NCBI GenBank assembly: GCA_902384585.1
Contig: CABMCJ010000004.1
Coordinates: forward strand, 1-64,000
Direction: 5' to 3'
DNA: 64,000 nt
From: Candidatus Anstonella stagnisolia
GTDB lineage: Archaea; Micrarchaeota; Micrarchaeia; Anstonellales; Anstonellaceae
How positions within the stretch are numbered: the first letter of the stretch is position 1; each line of letters opens with the position of its first letter. The notes below the pieces were generated by a model, which saw nothing but the letters and a program-made list of their open reading frames with translations, did no database searches and had not been told where the DNA came from. The position numbers were made by a program, and so were the translations under genes. Positions 15,001-21,275 of the stretch are shown here, piece after piece.

Positions 15001-18000
15001 ACGGGCCAATCAACGCAACCAATACGACGCTCTCGGCATGCGCCGACCTGAATGCAACCGGGGCAACCTACACTTTGGCTGCGGACATAACCGGAATAAC
15101 AACGGACTGCTTCCGCATAAACGCCGCAAACGTAACCCTTGAGGGCAGCGGGCACCTCATAGCGGGCACGAACGGTTCCGTGCTCCCTCAGTACGGGGTA
15201 TACTCGACGCAGTTCAATTCCACGGTAAAAAACATCAAGGTGCAAAATTTCACGACTGACATATATTTCAACGGGGCTGCAAACGGCACAATAAGGAACA
15301 CCACTACGTTCCTTACAAGCAGCGATGACTTTGCGCATGGCATAATGCTTGTGGGCACCGAGAACACAACAATAGCAAACAACAATGCAACCTGCACGGT
15401 GAACGCAGGAATATTCCTTGCCGTTGGCAGCAGGTACAATTACCTTGCAAACAACAGCGGCACATCGGTTTCCTCAACCGGCATACAAATCCAGGGCTCA
15501 AGCAACAACACGCTCTCGAACTGCACTGGCACGTCCACAAGCGGCAACGGCATAGTGCTGTACTACGGCGCAAGCGGCACAGCGATAAGCAACAGCAAGG
15601 GCATTTCCTCATCGGGCTTTGGCATAGACATAAACGGCAGCTCAAACGTCATCATGACAAACAGCAACGGGACCTCGGACACGCAACACGGCATACACGT
15701 GGTCCCGTACCTTGCAGCCTCCCAGAGGTCAGACAACATCGCAATAATAAACAGCACCGGCACCTCCACAAACGTAAACGGCCTTAGCGGCATATACGTA
15801 TCCGGCCTGGGCCAGCTATCAGTCACGGGCATCAGCATAATAAACAGCACCGGCACTTCCCAATCCCAGAATGACGCCAACGGAATAAACCTGGGCGGCG
15901 CTGCGGACAGCAGCATCATTTCAAGCAGGGGCACCAACCTGGTGGAAGGCAACGGCATATTCCTGATAGACAGCACGCGCATAAACATCACGAACAGCTT
16001 TGGCAATTCAACCACGCACAGGGGCATAGACCTGTGGAACGCCACGTTCAGCACGCTGCAGGGCAACAACGGGACTTCGGGCAACGGCACCGGCATACTG
16101 GTTTACTCATGGTCCGGCAACAACACCCTTGCAAACAACCGCGGGACCTCAACTTCGTATTACGGAATCCACATCATGGATTATGGCAACAACCTGCTCG
16201 CGAACAATACCGCCACCTCCGGCTCCGGCATTGCACTTTACATTGACGGTTCCGAGAACAACACGCTCATAAACAACACAGCAATTTCGGATACCGGCTA
16301 CGGGGCAATGCTCTACCTGTCAAATGGCAACAGCCTTGCTTCAAGCAGCATTCGTTCAAACGGCCTCATATCGCTGCTGCTTGACCATTCAAACTCCAAC
16401 GCTGTCGCAAACAACAGCGCCTCTGTCACTTACGGGGCGGCATACCAGATATTCCCAGGGGCTGCAATAGAGCTGAACTACTCGCACAACAATAACTTCA
16501 CCAACAACAACGCAACATCGGATTCCGACTCCGCGGTCATGATAAGCTATTCCGAGAACAACACAATCGCGGACAGCTATGCTGCCACAAGCGGGACATA
16601 TGACTATGCATTCCTGGCTTCCTATTCAAACCGCACAAGCATCCTGAGGAACACAATCGTTGCAATAAACCCTGCATGGATAGGGCTTTCAGTCCAATCC
16701 TCCGACTTTGCCTCAATAATGAACAACACGGTAATCTCGGCAGTCCATTCCGACATAATCGTCTCAGGGTTCAGCCTCAACACAACGCTGAGCGGCAACA
16801 CAAACAGCTCCATAAACCTCTACCAGGACATTGGCGCAACCGTATCCAACAACACCTGCACCGCGCTGGACTGCGGGCTCATACTTGCGGAAACGTCCCA
16901 GAGCACTGTTGCGGACAACTACATAAGCAGGGCAATACCCGGCAACGAAACCTGCGAGCTGGGCTATGACTTCTGCGTAGCATGCGGAAGCGACGCAGTC
17001 TGCATCACATCCGTGAATGCGGGCGCAAACAACAACGTATTCACAAACAACACAATATACGGCCAGCCGGGCAACGGGCTTTACGTTTACCAGTCGGACA
17101 ACAACCAATTCACGAACAACAATTTCAGCTCGCTTATCTTCTATGGCGTTGAGCTCCTTGGCTCCAACAACACCATAATCGGCGGCAGCGCATATTCGCA
17201 AAACCTCACCCCGCTATACGTAGGGGCGGACATCCCAACTTCCCCAGGCGCCAACAACACGTTCCGCAACATGAGCATAACAACTGCGAATTCGTCAACC
17301 TATGCAGTCGTATTTGAGCCGGCAACTTCCTACAACCTCTTCTACTGGAACAACATTTCTGCAACAAAATGGGTGAACAACTCAAACAGCACGAACCAGT
17401 TCAACACGAGCGTGGGCGGCTATCCGCAGGGCAACTTCTACCCCAATGCTTCCTCCTACAACATCGTGGACACCAACCTTGACGGGTTTGCGGACTCCGG
17501 TGCCCAGAACCCGTTTGGCAACGCAACCATAGGCTCGGGCCTGTGGATGGGCAATGGCGCGGACTACGGGCCATATGCCCCTGACAACATCGGATGCCAG
17601 AACCTCTCAGATGCAGGCAGGGTTTACAACCTGAACGTTGACGCAGTGTCCACAAGCGGCACGTGCTTCACTGCAACCGCCGCAAACATCACACTTGACT
17701 GCCAGGGCCACTCAATAACGGGCGTGAACCTCTCAAGCACGTACGGCTTCACGACCAACCAAATCAACACGACCGTGAAGAATTGCATAATATCCAACTT
17801 CTCGCACGCAATTTACTGGAACACTGCGGACAACGGGTCAATACTTAACAACATTGCAAACACCTCGCGCGCAAGCAGCTACGGCATATACATATACAGC
17901 GGCGCAAACTTCAACCTGATTGCAAACAACACTGCGGATTCGCGCCTGAGCTATGGCATTTACGTGTCCTCTTCGCACAACAACACGCTGGTTAACAACA

Positions 18001-19871
18001 CCGCATATACGCCGGCAGGCGGCGCTGCGCCAATAGGGCTGTCCTCCTCGAATTCAAACCGCGTGGCCAACAACAATGCAACCACGAACACCTCGTCTGC
18101 CACATACGGGGCAATCTACCTCACGTCTGCGAGCTACAACACCATTGCAAACAACACTGCGACTTCCAACAGTGGCGGCATAGTGGTTAGCAGCTCAACT
18201 TACAACAACCTGACAAACAACACCGCAATAAGCGTTGGCAATACTGCCATAGCTAGCGGGTTCTACATCTCTTCCTCATCAACCGGCAATGCCCTGACAA
18301 ATAACTTTGGCACAACGCTCCCAAGCAGCACCTCAAAAGCCGGCATCTACATAACAGGCTCCAACAACATGGTGCTTGCAAACAACACGGGCATATCAAA
18401 CCGCAGCTACGGGATTTACCTCTCCTCAACCGGCACCACCATAACAGGCGGAAATGCAAGCTCGAACGCAACTTACGGCCTTTACCTGGCTTCAGCAAGC
18501 AGCAATGACATCATAAATGTGAACGCAACTTCGCGCGACAGCAACCCGGTATACCTGACTTCCTCAAGCAACAATGAGTTCTACAACATGACCGTTGACG
18601 CAACCACTGCAAGCCAGGCAGGCATATACCTGACCGGCTCCTCAAACAACTACTTCCGCAACGTTACAAATTCCTACTCATACAACAGCACGTCCGCGAA
18701 GTTCTATTCCTCTTCGGCGCAAAACGCAAGCTCCAACATGGACCTGGGCTGGTGGCCGCACTTTGATTCAACCGGCGCCGATGCGACCACGCAGGCAAAC
18801 ACGGCATGGTTCAACGGCACCGGAGGGGGCAGGGACAACAACTGGAACACAGCCGCGCTCAACACGTACTGGTACCGCGGAAACGACAGGCAGCTCAACA
18901 TATATTTTGTGAGCCCGACTCCTGCTGACAAGGCAGCCACCACCAACACGACGCTCCCGGCAAACATCACGATAAACGAAAGCGGGCTGGACACGTTCAC
19001 GTGGAACTGGAATTCAACCAACTTCACGTTCTACGACGGCACGCTCGTGTACATGGCGAACTTTGACAATGTGGCTGCGTTTGGCGAGGGGTCGGTATCT
19101 TCCGTGGCGGCTGATGTTTCCCAGGGTGCGAACACGGGCACGTGCAAGAACATGGGGACGTCCTGCAACTGGACAAGCGGGCAATACGGCTCCGCAATCC
19201 ACTTTGACGGCTCGGACGACTTTGTAAACGTCACGTACAGCGCATCCTTTGAGCCGTCAACCGCCGTGACGTTTGGAGGATGGCTGAAGGTAACCGGCGA
19301 CGGCACCGATTCAGACGGGGATTACGTGCTCTCAAAAGGAAGGGAAAGCTCAACCTTGTCCTACGGGCTCAAATACGTGCCTGCAACCGACAAGTATAGC
19401 TGCATGGTATCCCTGAACACCAACGGGGCCTACACGGTGAATTCCACATCAACGTTCCCGCCGCCTTCCTCAAGCTTCACGCACGTCATGTGCGTTTATG
19501 ACACAAGCGCATTGAGCCTGAAAATATACGTGAACGGCGTGAACGAAGCCACAACTTCAACTGGAACCGGAGGCAGCATAAACTACTCAATAATGGGCGA
19601 CCGCGACCTTCACATCGGCAACGGGCAGACCACCACTCCGATGCGCCAGTTCCAGGGAGACATAGACGAACCCCGCATATACAGCAGGGCGCTTAGCGCA
19701 ACCGAAGTGGCGCAGCAGTACTACTCGGACCTTTACAAGCCCTCGCAAACGCAATGGCAGTTCTACACGGTGCAGCCAATGGCAAAGACATCCTATTATT
19801 ATTCAGGATATGCAAAGGAATTCACAGGCATTGCGAATTCAACTGGCGAAAGGCAGATAACCAGGAACTAA
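3..19871 (+). CDS. giant secreted parallel beta-helix (NosD-like) protein with LamG domains, 5' end outside window
   Basis: The listed start (GTG at 156) is not real: the frame is open to base 3 and the upstream codons already encode the same repeat, so the gene is truncated by the window edge and exceeds 6,620 residues. Most of it is right-handed beta-helix rungs with cores like NNTITNS and GIYL, typical of NosD/carbohydrate-binding families. Six cysteine-bearing caps (C..L..ATYTL...GTCFNIT) recur near nt 4858, 7027, 11143, 13274, 15034 and 17590. Asp-rich calcium-loop-like segments (DSDGDGYGD) lie near 6903, 8900, 13150, 14908 and 17470. Five LamG/concanavalin-like domains lie near 3230-3870, 4130-4740, 9085-9690, 10400-11010 and 19040-19740. 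N-x-S/T sequons are extremely dense, implying heavy N-glycosylation. No C-terminal membrane anchor is visible. It ends 11 bp before a pilin gene, so it is probably a cell-surface or pilus-associated adhesin or sugar-binding protein; the ligand is unknown. Confidence 0.9.
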   Translation, partial: DGIDSPLSIGIYASKTAPTIQNCVLSDWENAIKFNAATNGTISSTTSSSNLVYSIYLTGTSGANISSVTLASDSVAGIYLDSSSNSNSITSPTISTLGSGIYVNSGSGNTIDCLGANLIGSNASSTYGIYSTQTNTTVQNCNISNFQHGIYFTGANGTILNNNASTTYTGGVGIFVGGSRHTVKSNTAYSYSDAAIRVDTSNYNVLANNNGTSDTTNNAYGLYIVSGASHNVVANSTFTSNGGSNSRAVFINTASSTNNSLINVTARGTSGQGIMASANGNYILNSTGISVSEAGIWLSGSSNNTITNSAGASNSNVGIELTSGSNNNIITNSNGSSNASANSYGYYLSASSNNQIINPAASSNFTHAIYLLSNANNNTFNLTRGILTNKSAVYINSGANNTIDCLGANLIGSNATTTYGVYSSQSNTTVRNCNISNFGYGISFVAGADNGTIQNTNASSTNSRSIYIISNGNSITNSIANSTNDIGLYLAGASNNTVTNSIGASVSSIGIYVQAAAKNNVLINCTGISSSQAAIAIYDNANNTQLINSTGTTASAKGIYVYLSSNVSISNSAGRSTANGYGIDLYTVTSSQVTNSNAASNSSYGMLLTTSSTNNQIINSTAFSNASHAIYITSASSNNALNLTNGITTNLSAVYIDGGASNSIDCQGANLIGSNATTTYGVYSTQSNTTIKNCNISNFATGIYFNGAANGTIDNVNASTTYDYDVSSQGNGIYLYNNATFNSITNSNANSLRGVGIRLSTDADYNTIANNTVTSTYSYGILLVTNSNQNNITNSRGTTTSGIGGIAIGINSNYNTLTNSTGVSSSGYGIYVTTSANNSFYNSTFSSTSSLGINLSSSPNNYFENVSNSILSGAGGSFKFYSDSAQNTSSKLNIGWWPLLTSNGATATVQANTAFYNGSSGGRNADGSSNTNLHYWYNNQPLLGIVLNAPPNEIFTSNRVPAFNFTATSGVNSTFTCTLALNNTPYGTNATTTTAVATLITANASLADGKYFWYVNCTDPYGTMQSEIRNITIDATPPAIAFVSPTDANASYVNRSFSYVNVSVSDTNNVSAFIDWNRSLVGWYRFNGANDFNDYSTYSNIGINSGSAYNDSGAFGSSRTFDGASNYVTVPYAASLAPTGAITVSAWFSTKDKTVAQKIVSKTEGGAYALGLNLGVPYCNANSICLLINVGGTYYNASYATSNINNNQWYHMVGTYDGETARLYVNGAEVASNTNPSGAISYASSNPLCIGSEPDGTVCSTGQYFNGSIDDVAIFSRNLSTQEILALYNANANSLYNNFTGLAGTYNYIAYSQDAAGNTNSTENRTLIVDTVAPSISFVPPTPNDNSSVSSLDGTVYVNVSSSDNYANHSVVTDWNRTLIGWYRFNDANDFTDYSSYGANGINAGSAYNASGMFGGARQFDGAGSLVNVTGAPNPTDALTIEAWVYPKKSEIKEIFLRGTGSTANYEFHQSGLNLVVYLNDRATSATSASAMALNAWNHIVFTYDKSLPSANIKMYINGVQDATTKNYTASLATTTYPFAIGAYPDLRYPFNGTIDDVQVYKRALSAQEISASYNAATFKYYNNFTGLTAGDYTVKSYAQDFAGNVNSTETRTFSVKLQCGTLGAANTVYTLTSNVSIAGATCFTVTAKNVTLDCNGYSISGDNTSSTSGVYSTYANTTVKNCRISDFNFAVQYATGADFSRIDNTIGSSTGSAFYMNTPGNLVISNSTASALTTATAAGVNFAGGSNSVAINTTGIGVAAGTYGMKIITAGSNNSFINCNATSTSSYGMLIQRPGNFVINTTAYSGGSLAIYLTTATANNNVLNLTRGISTTNSGVYIDGGANNSMDCQGANIIGNSALSSYGVYSDELNTTIKNCNISNFQHGIYFLGAASGAILNTNASTTQTGASYGIYLYSNANSNQIINSSGTSSAYSGIMIYTSSSNIVNGSRGTSLGSVGAGIHLYSLANGNQIINSSGASASSSKGILVDTSSSNQIINSTATSSTGDAIYLTGSSSNNITNVTATTASGTTGCAIHLVSSSNGNRITSASATNTVGAGNVAGGIYVESSSSNIINATSASGGAGNGIYLLSSSSNNQVLNSNATGAGVGLYVSTGSNNNNITNSRGTTGGGGYAAYIYDSNNTRFENNTMVATSTGYGMRLWTAWFNTLVGNNITSNSNYALWLSASSNNVSNSSMASTSNYAIHIQGSNNNIINATATSGTFTSIYLTSGSNNTITNSTVSGTSGITATNLSSLNLFYYNNVSATTYVNNSNETNQFNTSVAGVAQGNYYTNILIVNIYDSDGDGYGDMGSAYPYNASSSGSSWLGLGADYGPIAARSTALSACANLSIAGATYTLRANITGAAGTCFNITAANITLNGQGNSISGINNSNTYGVHSNQFNSTISSIRISSFPNAVRLNGATYATIADSILSTFYGGVIRVTGASNNTIARNNTISLFSTVADAGGIYNDGGANMNVDCQGASITGINGSSTYGIYSNQFNTTITNCRISSFQHGVYFTGATNGSISNTNATSFIASGSGIALTNANDNIVTNTITNSTLYPGTWLSGTSTRNTIRDSLAQSLANQPGLEIDSNSNTVLNATGKAGGASYGGIGIYGGSSNSITNSTGINTVAGGIGISITAGTANSNTIIGSYGNATDGSGIYISSGSHNFVDCQGKTLIGTNATNTYGVYTNQINTTVKNCIISNFSIGVFFSGATFGTINNVTASTSRARASDSNGDGIFLTNSANDNIIINSSATATGGTSIGILLDGNNLRNQIINTTGYGASGNGIILYSNSAPGNQFNNITNSTGISGSVSAISLSWYSTNNRVSGSNGTSTSSNGISLVIAANNSVSNSSFASTSGYGMTLSSSFGNNITGSNITSASNIGIVLTASNSSRFTNNTISASTAAINISSASSLNLFYYNNITASVWVNSTNASNYFNTSVGGHAQGNIYNGIWAYDLRDADADNWADLGTQYPLSSSTVPARWIGLGADYGPWTNRTNTAPVVVSAYAGVETNGTNEVALAAYWRLDEAQSDPIAVDSASGAWPGTPTNVNFTAQGRIGRAASFNSTGAHISIGTFNVSSTQFAAVSGWFKANSVALPSQVIFDNRQFYVALQQSKINYRAYGGGTWGSKNSSATIKADTWYHFVVSYDGYYNSHELALYLNGALDSDMQFPDTISRADGATGQIGTDYLLTSPFGGMIDDVRAFNRSFSADDALRVYNNTAYRLYTLAAAPNATDADGDALTFNYTWYKNGLVFGSTNSSSFNVSPSSISIGDNWGACIIAYDGSSYSSPACSPNLTIVSSAPAIAFQNTYVNCTIGHCFNVTAGATSQLALQGLQLNNTANGACTNAYNTSRGTTFNATYNCSGPINGVANISIGFNGFDGWAWSTYSTNAFPNQPPTQGTPILNSTDASNSTVGNLTAYNVSFADVDNDSLYAIYDMRRNGVSLAMANLPFDRNVSSTTAGAVPDYSTYASNGTLGGGTAAKAPVWNASGKVGGAYTFDGVNDDISAGANANVLDKFTLAAWVYQVSTSGPKYQTIINHGGQNANGEYWLYLTDGKISIEVGNGTGRKFNEALTSAPLGLNTWHYVIVTFDQGTVTTYINGTQSGSASLGIASSLGGSQTLYIGAYQGSSNVFNGSIDGVLVFNRTLSAAQVAALYDSQYSKLASQELAPGENWSVSVAATDQYAEVANLSNNVTITSSLSACGVLNVPNTAFNLTGSVSINGSTCFNVTAQNITLDCTGYSVSGDNTTSTYGIYSNQFNTAIKNCNISNFATGIYFSGATNGTIQNTNASSTNAAGGLSGKGLRFDSGANNSQIINVTATADWGIIIAAGSNNNAFSGTIASSSTASGRGISIQGQNTSIDCQGKSMAGANATGSYGIYSDSFNTTIKNCQISSFQHGIYLQGSNSSTIQNTNASTTALAGYGIYLSSSNNSAITNSMGNSTLDSGICLLSSPGISLTYSIGSSNQLHGILITGTSVSDSLSNSTGISSQGHGIYINSSSTGNTLADTAGASDAGDGIAIMSNSNIGANITGTSNSLMGILINAGDYNSISNSNGTSVSSNGIYLNNSANSNNLTNSIGGSTSGYGIILNSTSLNSIQGSRGISASSAGIFIDSTTSSTINSSNGTSTSSVGIYIYPGSTGVIVNNSIGTSNASIAIYLYAGANRLENSAGISVDGAGVQIRGDSNTLNSVTASSASDYGIYLYSGSDYNNLTGVVVYSNATYGLAFATTKLNRIANTTASSNVSYGLYLTASNNMTFINVTCISNVTFGAYLTTSNNNTFSNGSFYSRSGSGLYLATNSSANIFENNTINASANGIYLIASSHENLFDHNYVYRASTYVNNSNETNSFNISVAGVAQGNYYDNIAGVNIFDGDNDGYGDYGSAYPYNASTNGTDWKGIGADWGPIGARSTSLSACAELNIAGATYNVTADITGATGTCFNITAQNVTLNGQGHSVKGVNGTGGVQYGVYSNQPNSVLLNLNLSNFAHAIYLDRASSATIQGNNASSTYATGYGIYLSLSNSSLISSNIINATSTALRMESLSNSNNATGNTIVSGSGSAAALLGTTSSNRIIGNTIAARSSGYGIWVNSSNSNTIANNSATSVTGYGIAVVSSSSTLLQGNNATSGSSGIYLSSASSSTLTGNNCTSTSTSSADAGIYLLGGSSNTVENNTAYGPSGASGVYASGGSLNRFAGNNATAAGLTASYGIYIAGGSTNTILRNNATGSGTASYGMYLTTSTGNTIANNTANGGSSSIVLDISSTSNTLTNNTATSTGTGYGIGLLTGSNSNTLTNNRGISTGAGASNAGIAVLSSANNGFTNNTANSSYGPAIRVESGANGNTFTNNSAYAMSNYSMFIYSSTGTNAVRNFLFSNNSGGLYLGGSSSGGTFTNNTINASTNGIMADGSGSGSNFFYYNYIYRATTYVDNSANSNQFNTSVGGAAQGNYYENIASVAIYDSDGNGYGDSGADYPYGTTTTGSKWKNSGADYGPINATNTTLSACADLNATGATYTLAADITGITTDCFRINAANVTLEGSGHLIAGTNGSVLPQYGVYSTQFNSTVKNIKVQNFTTDIYFNGAANGTIRNTTTFLTSSDDFAHGIMLVGTENTTIANNNATCTVNAGIFLAVGSRYNYLANNSGTSVSSTGIQIQGSSNNTLSNCTGTSTSGNGIVLYYGASGTAISNSKGISSSGFGIDINGSSNVIMTNSNGTSDTQHGIHVVPYLAASQRSDNIAIINSTGTSTNVNGLSGIYVSGLGQLSVTGISIINSTGTSQSQNDANGINLGGAADSSIISSRGTNLVEGNGIFLIDSTRINITNSFGNSTTHRGIDLWNATFSTLQGNNGTSGNGTGILVYSWSGNNTLANNRGTSTSYYGIHIMDYGNNLLANNTATSGSGIALYIDGSENNTLINNTAISDTGYGAMLYLSNGNSLASSSIRSNGLISLLLDHSNSNAVANNSASVTYGAAYQIFPGAAIELNYSHNNNFTNNNATSDSDSAVMISYSENNTIADSYAATSGTYDYAFLASYSNRTSILRNTIVAINPAWIGLSVQSSDFASIMNNTVISAVHSDIIVSGFSLNTTLSGNTNSSINLYQDIGATVSNNTCTALDCGLILAETSQSTVADNYISRAIPGNETCELGYDFCVACGSDAVCITSVNAGANNNVFTNNTIYGQPGNGLYVYQSDNNQFTNNNFSSLIFYGVELLGSNNTIIGGSAYSQNLTPLYVGADIPTSPGANNTFRNMSITTANSSTYAVVFEPATSYNLFYWNNISATKWVNNSNSTNQFNTSVGGYPQGNFYPNASSYNIVDTNLDGFADSGAQNPFGNATIGSGLWMGNGADYGPYAPDNIGCQNLSDAGRVYNLNVDAVSTSGTCFTATAANITLDCQGHSITGVNLSSTYGFTTNQINTTVKNCIISNFSHAIYWNTADNGSILNNIANTSRASSYGIYIYSGANFNLIANNTADSRLSYGIYVSSSHNNTLVNNTAYTPAGGAAPIGLSSSNSNRVANNNATTNTSSATYGAIYLTSASYNTIANNTATSNSGGIVVSSSTYNNLTNNTAISVGNTAIASGFYISSSSTGNALTNNFGTTLPSSTSKAGIYITGSNNMVLANNTGISNRSYGIYLSSTGTTITGGNASSNATYGLYLASASSNDIINVNATSRDSNPVYLTSSSNNEFYNMTVDATTASQAGIYLTGSSNNYFRNVTNSYSYNSTSAKFYSSSAQNASSNMDLGWWPHFDSTGADATTQANTAWFNGTGGGRDNNWNTAALNTYWYRGNDRQLNIYFVSPTPADKAATTNTTLPANITINESGLDTFTWNWNSTNFTFYDGTLVYMANFDNVAAFGEGSVSSVAADVSQGANTGTCKNMGTSCNWTSGQYGSAIHFDGSDDFVNVTYSASFEPSTAVTFGGWLKVTGDGTDSDGDYVLSKGRESSTLSYGLKYVPATDKYSCMVSLNTNGAYTVNSTSTFPPPSSSFTHVMCVYDTSALSLKIYVNGVNEATTSTGTGGSINYSIMGDRDLHIGNGQTTTPMRQFQGDIDEPRIYSRALSATEVAQQYYSDLYKPSQTQWQFYTVQPMAKTSYYYSGYAKEFTGIANSTGERQITRN
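300..18700 (+). repeat. degenerate modular super-repeat within the giant gene
   Basis: Protein-coding repeats are visible at DNA level. A unit reading IDCQGANLIGSNA..YG(V/I)YS then NTT(I/V)KNCNISNF..GIYF recurs many times (for example near nt 330, 1210, 1990, 5540, 7440, 8030, 11620 and 17700), each followed by a run of short beta-helix rungs. A GWWP...DATTQANTAWFNG block occurs twice, near 2686 and 18745. The spacing is irregular, the repeats are imperfect and the frame is continuous, so this is coding repetition and not CRISPR or satellite DNA. Confidence 0.8.
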
Positions 19872-19882
19872 GGGGCTCCCAT

Positions 19883-20290
19883 ATGATTCCAATCAAATTT
19901 TCCAGGGGCCAGGCGGTTTCAGAGTACGTTATGCTCATTTCGGGGGCAATGATAATCGTGCTCGTGATGCTCGTGATACAGTCCAACATGAGCCAGGATG
20001 CCAACCAGCTGGAGCTGCAGGCGGACGCCGCGCGCGTTGCCTCAAAGATTTCCCTTGCGATTTCGCACGCATACGCGGCAGGGGACGGCACGCAGCTTTT
20101 CATATACAATTTCGGCAACCCGAAGTTCAACATAACAATCCAGGGGCGGACAATAAAAGTTGATTACAACAGCAGCTACTGGTCCACAAATGCGGTTACG
20201 AACCGGACGCTGCCTTCAAACCCCTCGATAAACAAATGGCTGAACATCACAAACAAGGGCGGATGGATTTATGTCATTGACGCGCAATAA
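19883..20290 (+). CDS. archaeal type IV pilin-like protein with class III signal peptide
   Basis: 135 residues from ATG 19883. The longer ORF-track version from 19754 overlaps the giant gene and would bury the signal peptide. The N-terminus is MIPIKFSRGQAVSEYVMLIS followed by a hydrophobic helix, the classical class III signal with cleavage expected between G and Q by an EppA/PibD-type prepilin peptidase. The remainder is a short globular head with several N-glycosylation sequons. It is the first of four small pilin-like genes with overlapping or near-contiguous ends and probably shares a transcript with the giant surface protein. Pilus subunit is inferred from the signal, not from overall similarity. 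Confidence 0.85.
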   Translation: MIPIKFSRGQAVSEYVMLISGAMIIVLVMLVIQSNMSQDANQLELQADAARVASKISLAISHAYAAGDGTQLFIYNFGNPKFNITIQGRTIKVDYNSSYWSTNAVTNRTLPSNPSINKWLNITNKGGWIYVIDAQ

Positions 20291-20813
20291 ACGCATTGGC
20301 AAAAGCAGGGGGCAGGTGCTCTCGGTAGACTTCATGCTCTCCCTTGGGGTGTTCCTCGCAGCATTTTACATACTTTTCACGCTCTGGGGCGTGGTGCAAA
20401 GCGTGCTGCTTTTGGACATGAGCGAGCTTGAGATGTCAAAGGTTGCCGTGAGCATATCCCAGTCGCTTGTCGCAACCGCAGGCCAGGACACGAATTGGCA
20501 TGTGCTTTCAAGGGAAAACGCCTCGGCATTCGGGCTTGCGTGGAGCAGCAATGTGCTGCAGCTGGAAAAGGTCCAGGAGTTCATGTCGCTTAATGCAACT
20601 AACTACAATTCAATAAAGGAAAAGCTCGGGGCAGGAAGATACGAGCTTTATGTTTTCATAGACGAGCTGGACGGCACGCGGCTGTACGAGTTCGGATTGG
20701 CGCCTCCGGACAATTCGCGCAGCCATCCCACTCAGTCCTCGCAGCGGTTTGCAATACTTGACGGGCGCATAGTAATAGTGCAGGTGGAAGTATGGACATA
20801 CCTATACACGTAG
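20271..20813 (+). CDS. pilin-like protein with N-terminal hydrophobic helix
   Basis: 180 residues. The start at ATG 20271 overlaps the previous gene by 20 bp and is preceded by a GGCGGATGGA ribosome site. The basic stretch KSRGQVLSVDFMLSLG leads into a long hydrophobic helix, resembling a class III signal with the Gly-Gln cleavage pair. The head domain (about residues 60-180) is soluble and unremarkable. Tight overlap with genes on both sides indicates one operon of major and minor pilins. It could be a minor pilin or a membrane-anchored assembly factor; I cannot assign a named family. Confidence 0.75.
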   Translation: MSLTRNKRIGKSRGQVLSVDFMLSLGVFLAAFYILFTLWGVVQSVLLLDMSELEMSKVAVSISQSLVATAGQDTNWHVLSRENASAFGLAWSSNVLQLEKVQEFMSLNATNYNSIKEKLGAGRYELYVFIDELDGTRLYEFGLAPPDNSRSHPTQSSQRFAILDGRIVIVQVEVWTYLYT

Positions 20814-21268
20814 GGAAGGGAAAGCATTCCAAAAAAGGGTTCGCGTTCACGATAGACGTCTTGCTGGCGCTTTTCATAACTTTCTTTGCATTCATAATAT
20901 CGTTTAATTTCCTCACAAGCTTCACCCCGGCAAGCCTGCAGTTTGTGCATTTGCGCACGCTCTCCCTTGACGCGCTCTCAGTGATGGAAAAGCAGAGCTA
21001 TCTTTCGGATGCCGCACAGGGCCCGGACGTGCCAGTCCCGTCCACCTCTCTTCGCGATTTCCTCTTGCAAACGCCCCCGCAGGTATGCATGCAGGTACAG
21101 CTTTTGAACTCCACCCTGAACGAGGTATATTCAGTCGAAAAGAGCGGCTGCACCCTGGGGGGCGAGGATTTCCAGGTCGCATGGCGCTCCTTCATAGTGC
21201 GCCACAACGCGACCTCCTATGATTTTTACCTTGCAAGGCTCACAAGCTGGTATTCCCAGCCAACGTAG
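20792..21268 (+). CDS. pilin-like minor subunit, small membrane-anchored protein
   Basis: 158 residues. ATG 20792 lies inside the end of the preceding gene (22-bp overlap), with GGTGG four bases upstream. The N-terminus KHSKKGFAFTIDVLLALF is basic, then strongly hydrophobic for about 25 residues, as in archaeal pilins. The extracellular part has paired cysteines (about residues 105 and 125), which may form a disulfide. Membership in the pilin operon is the main evidence for function; no enzymatic motif is visible. Confidence 0.7.
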   Translation: MDIPIHVGKGKHSKKGFAFTIDVLLALFITFFAFIISFNFLTSFTPASLQFVHLRTLSLDALSVMEKQSYLSDAAQGPDVPVPSTSLRDFLLQTPPQVCMQVQLLNSTLNEVYSVEKSGCTLGGEDFQVAWRSFIVRHNATSYDFYLARLTSWYSQPT

Positions 21269-21275
21269 TGATAAA

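Noticed and set aside
300-18700. Possible CRISPR or satellite array because of dense DNA repeats
   Set aside because: Repeats are imperfect, irregularly spaced and stay in one open reading frame, so they are coding repeats.
829-19306. Many antisense and out-of-frame ORFs over the giant gene (for example 7490-7843 minus, 9761-10318 minus, 13864-14304 plus)
   Set aside because: They are low-complexity shadows of the N/S/T-rich repeat coding frame, with C/R/L-rich translations and no ribosome sites.
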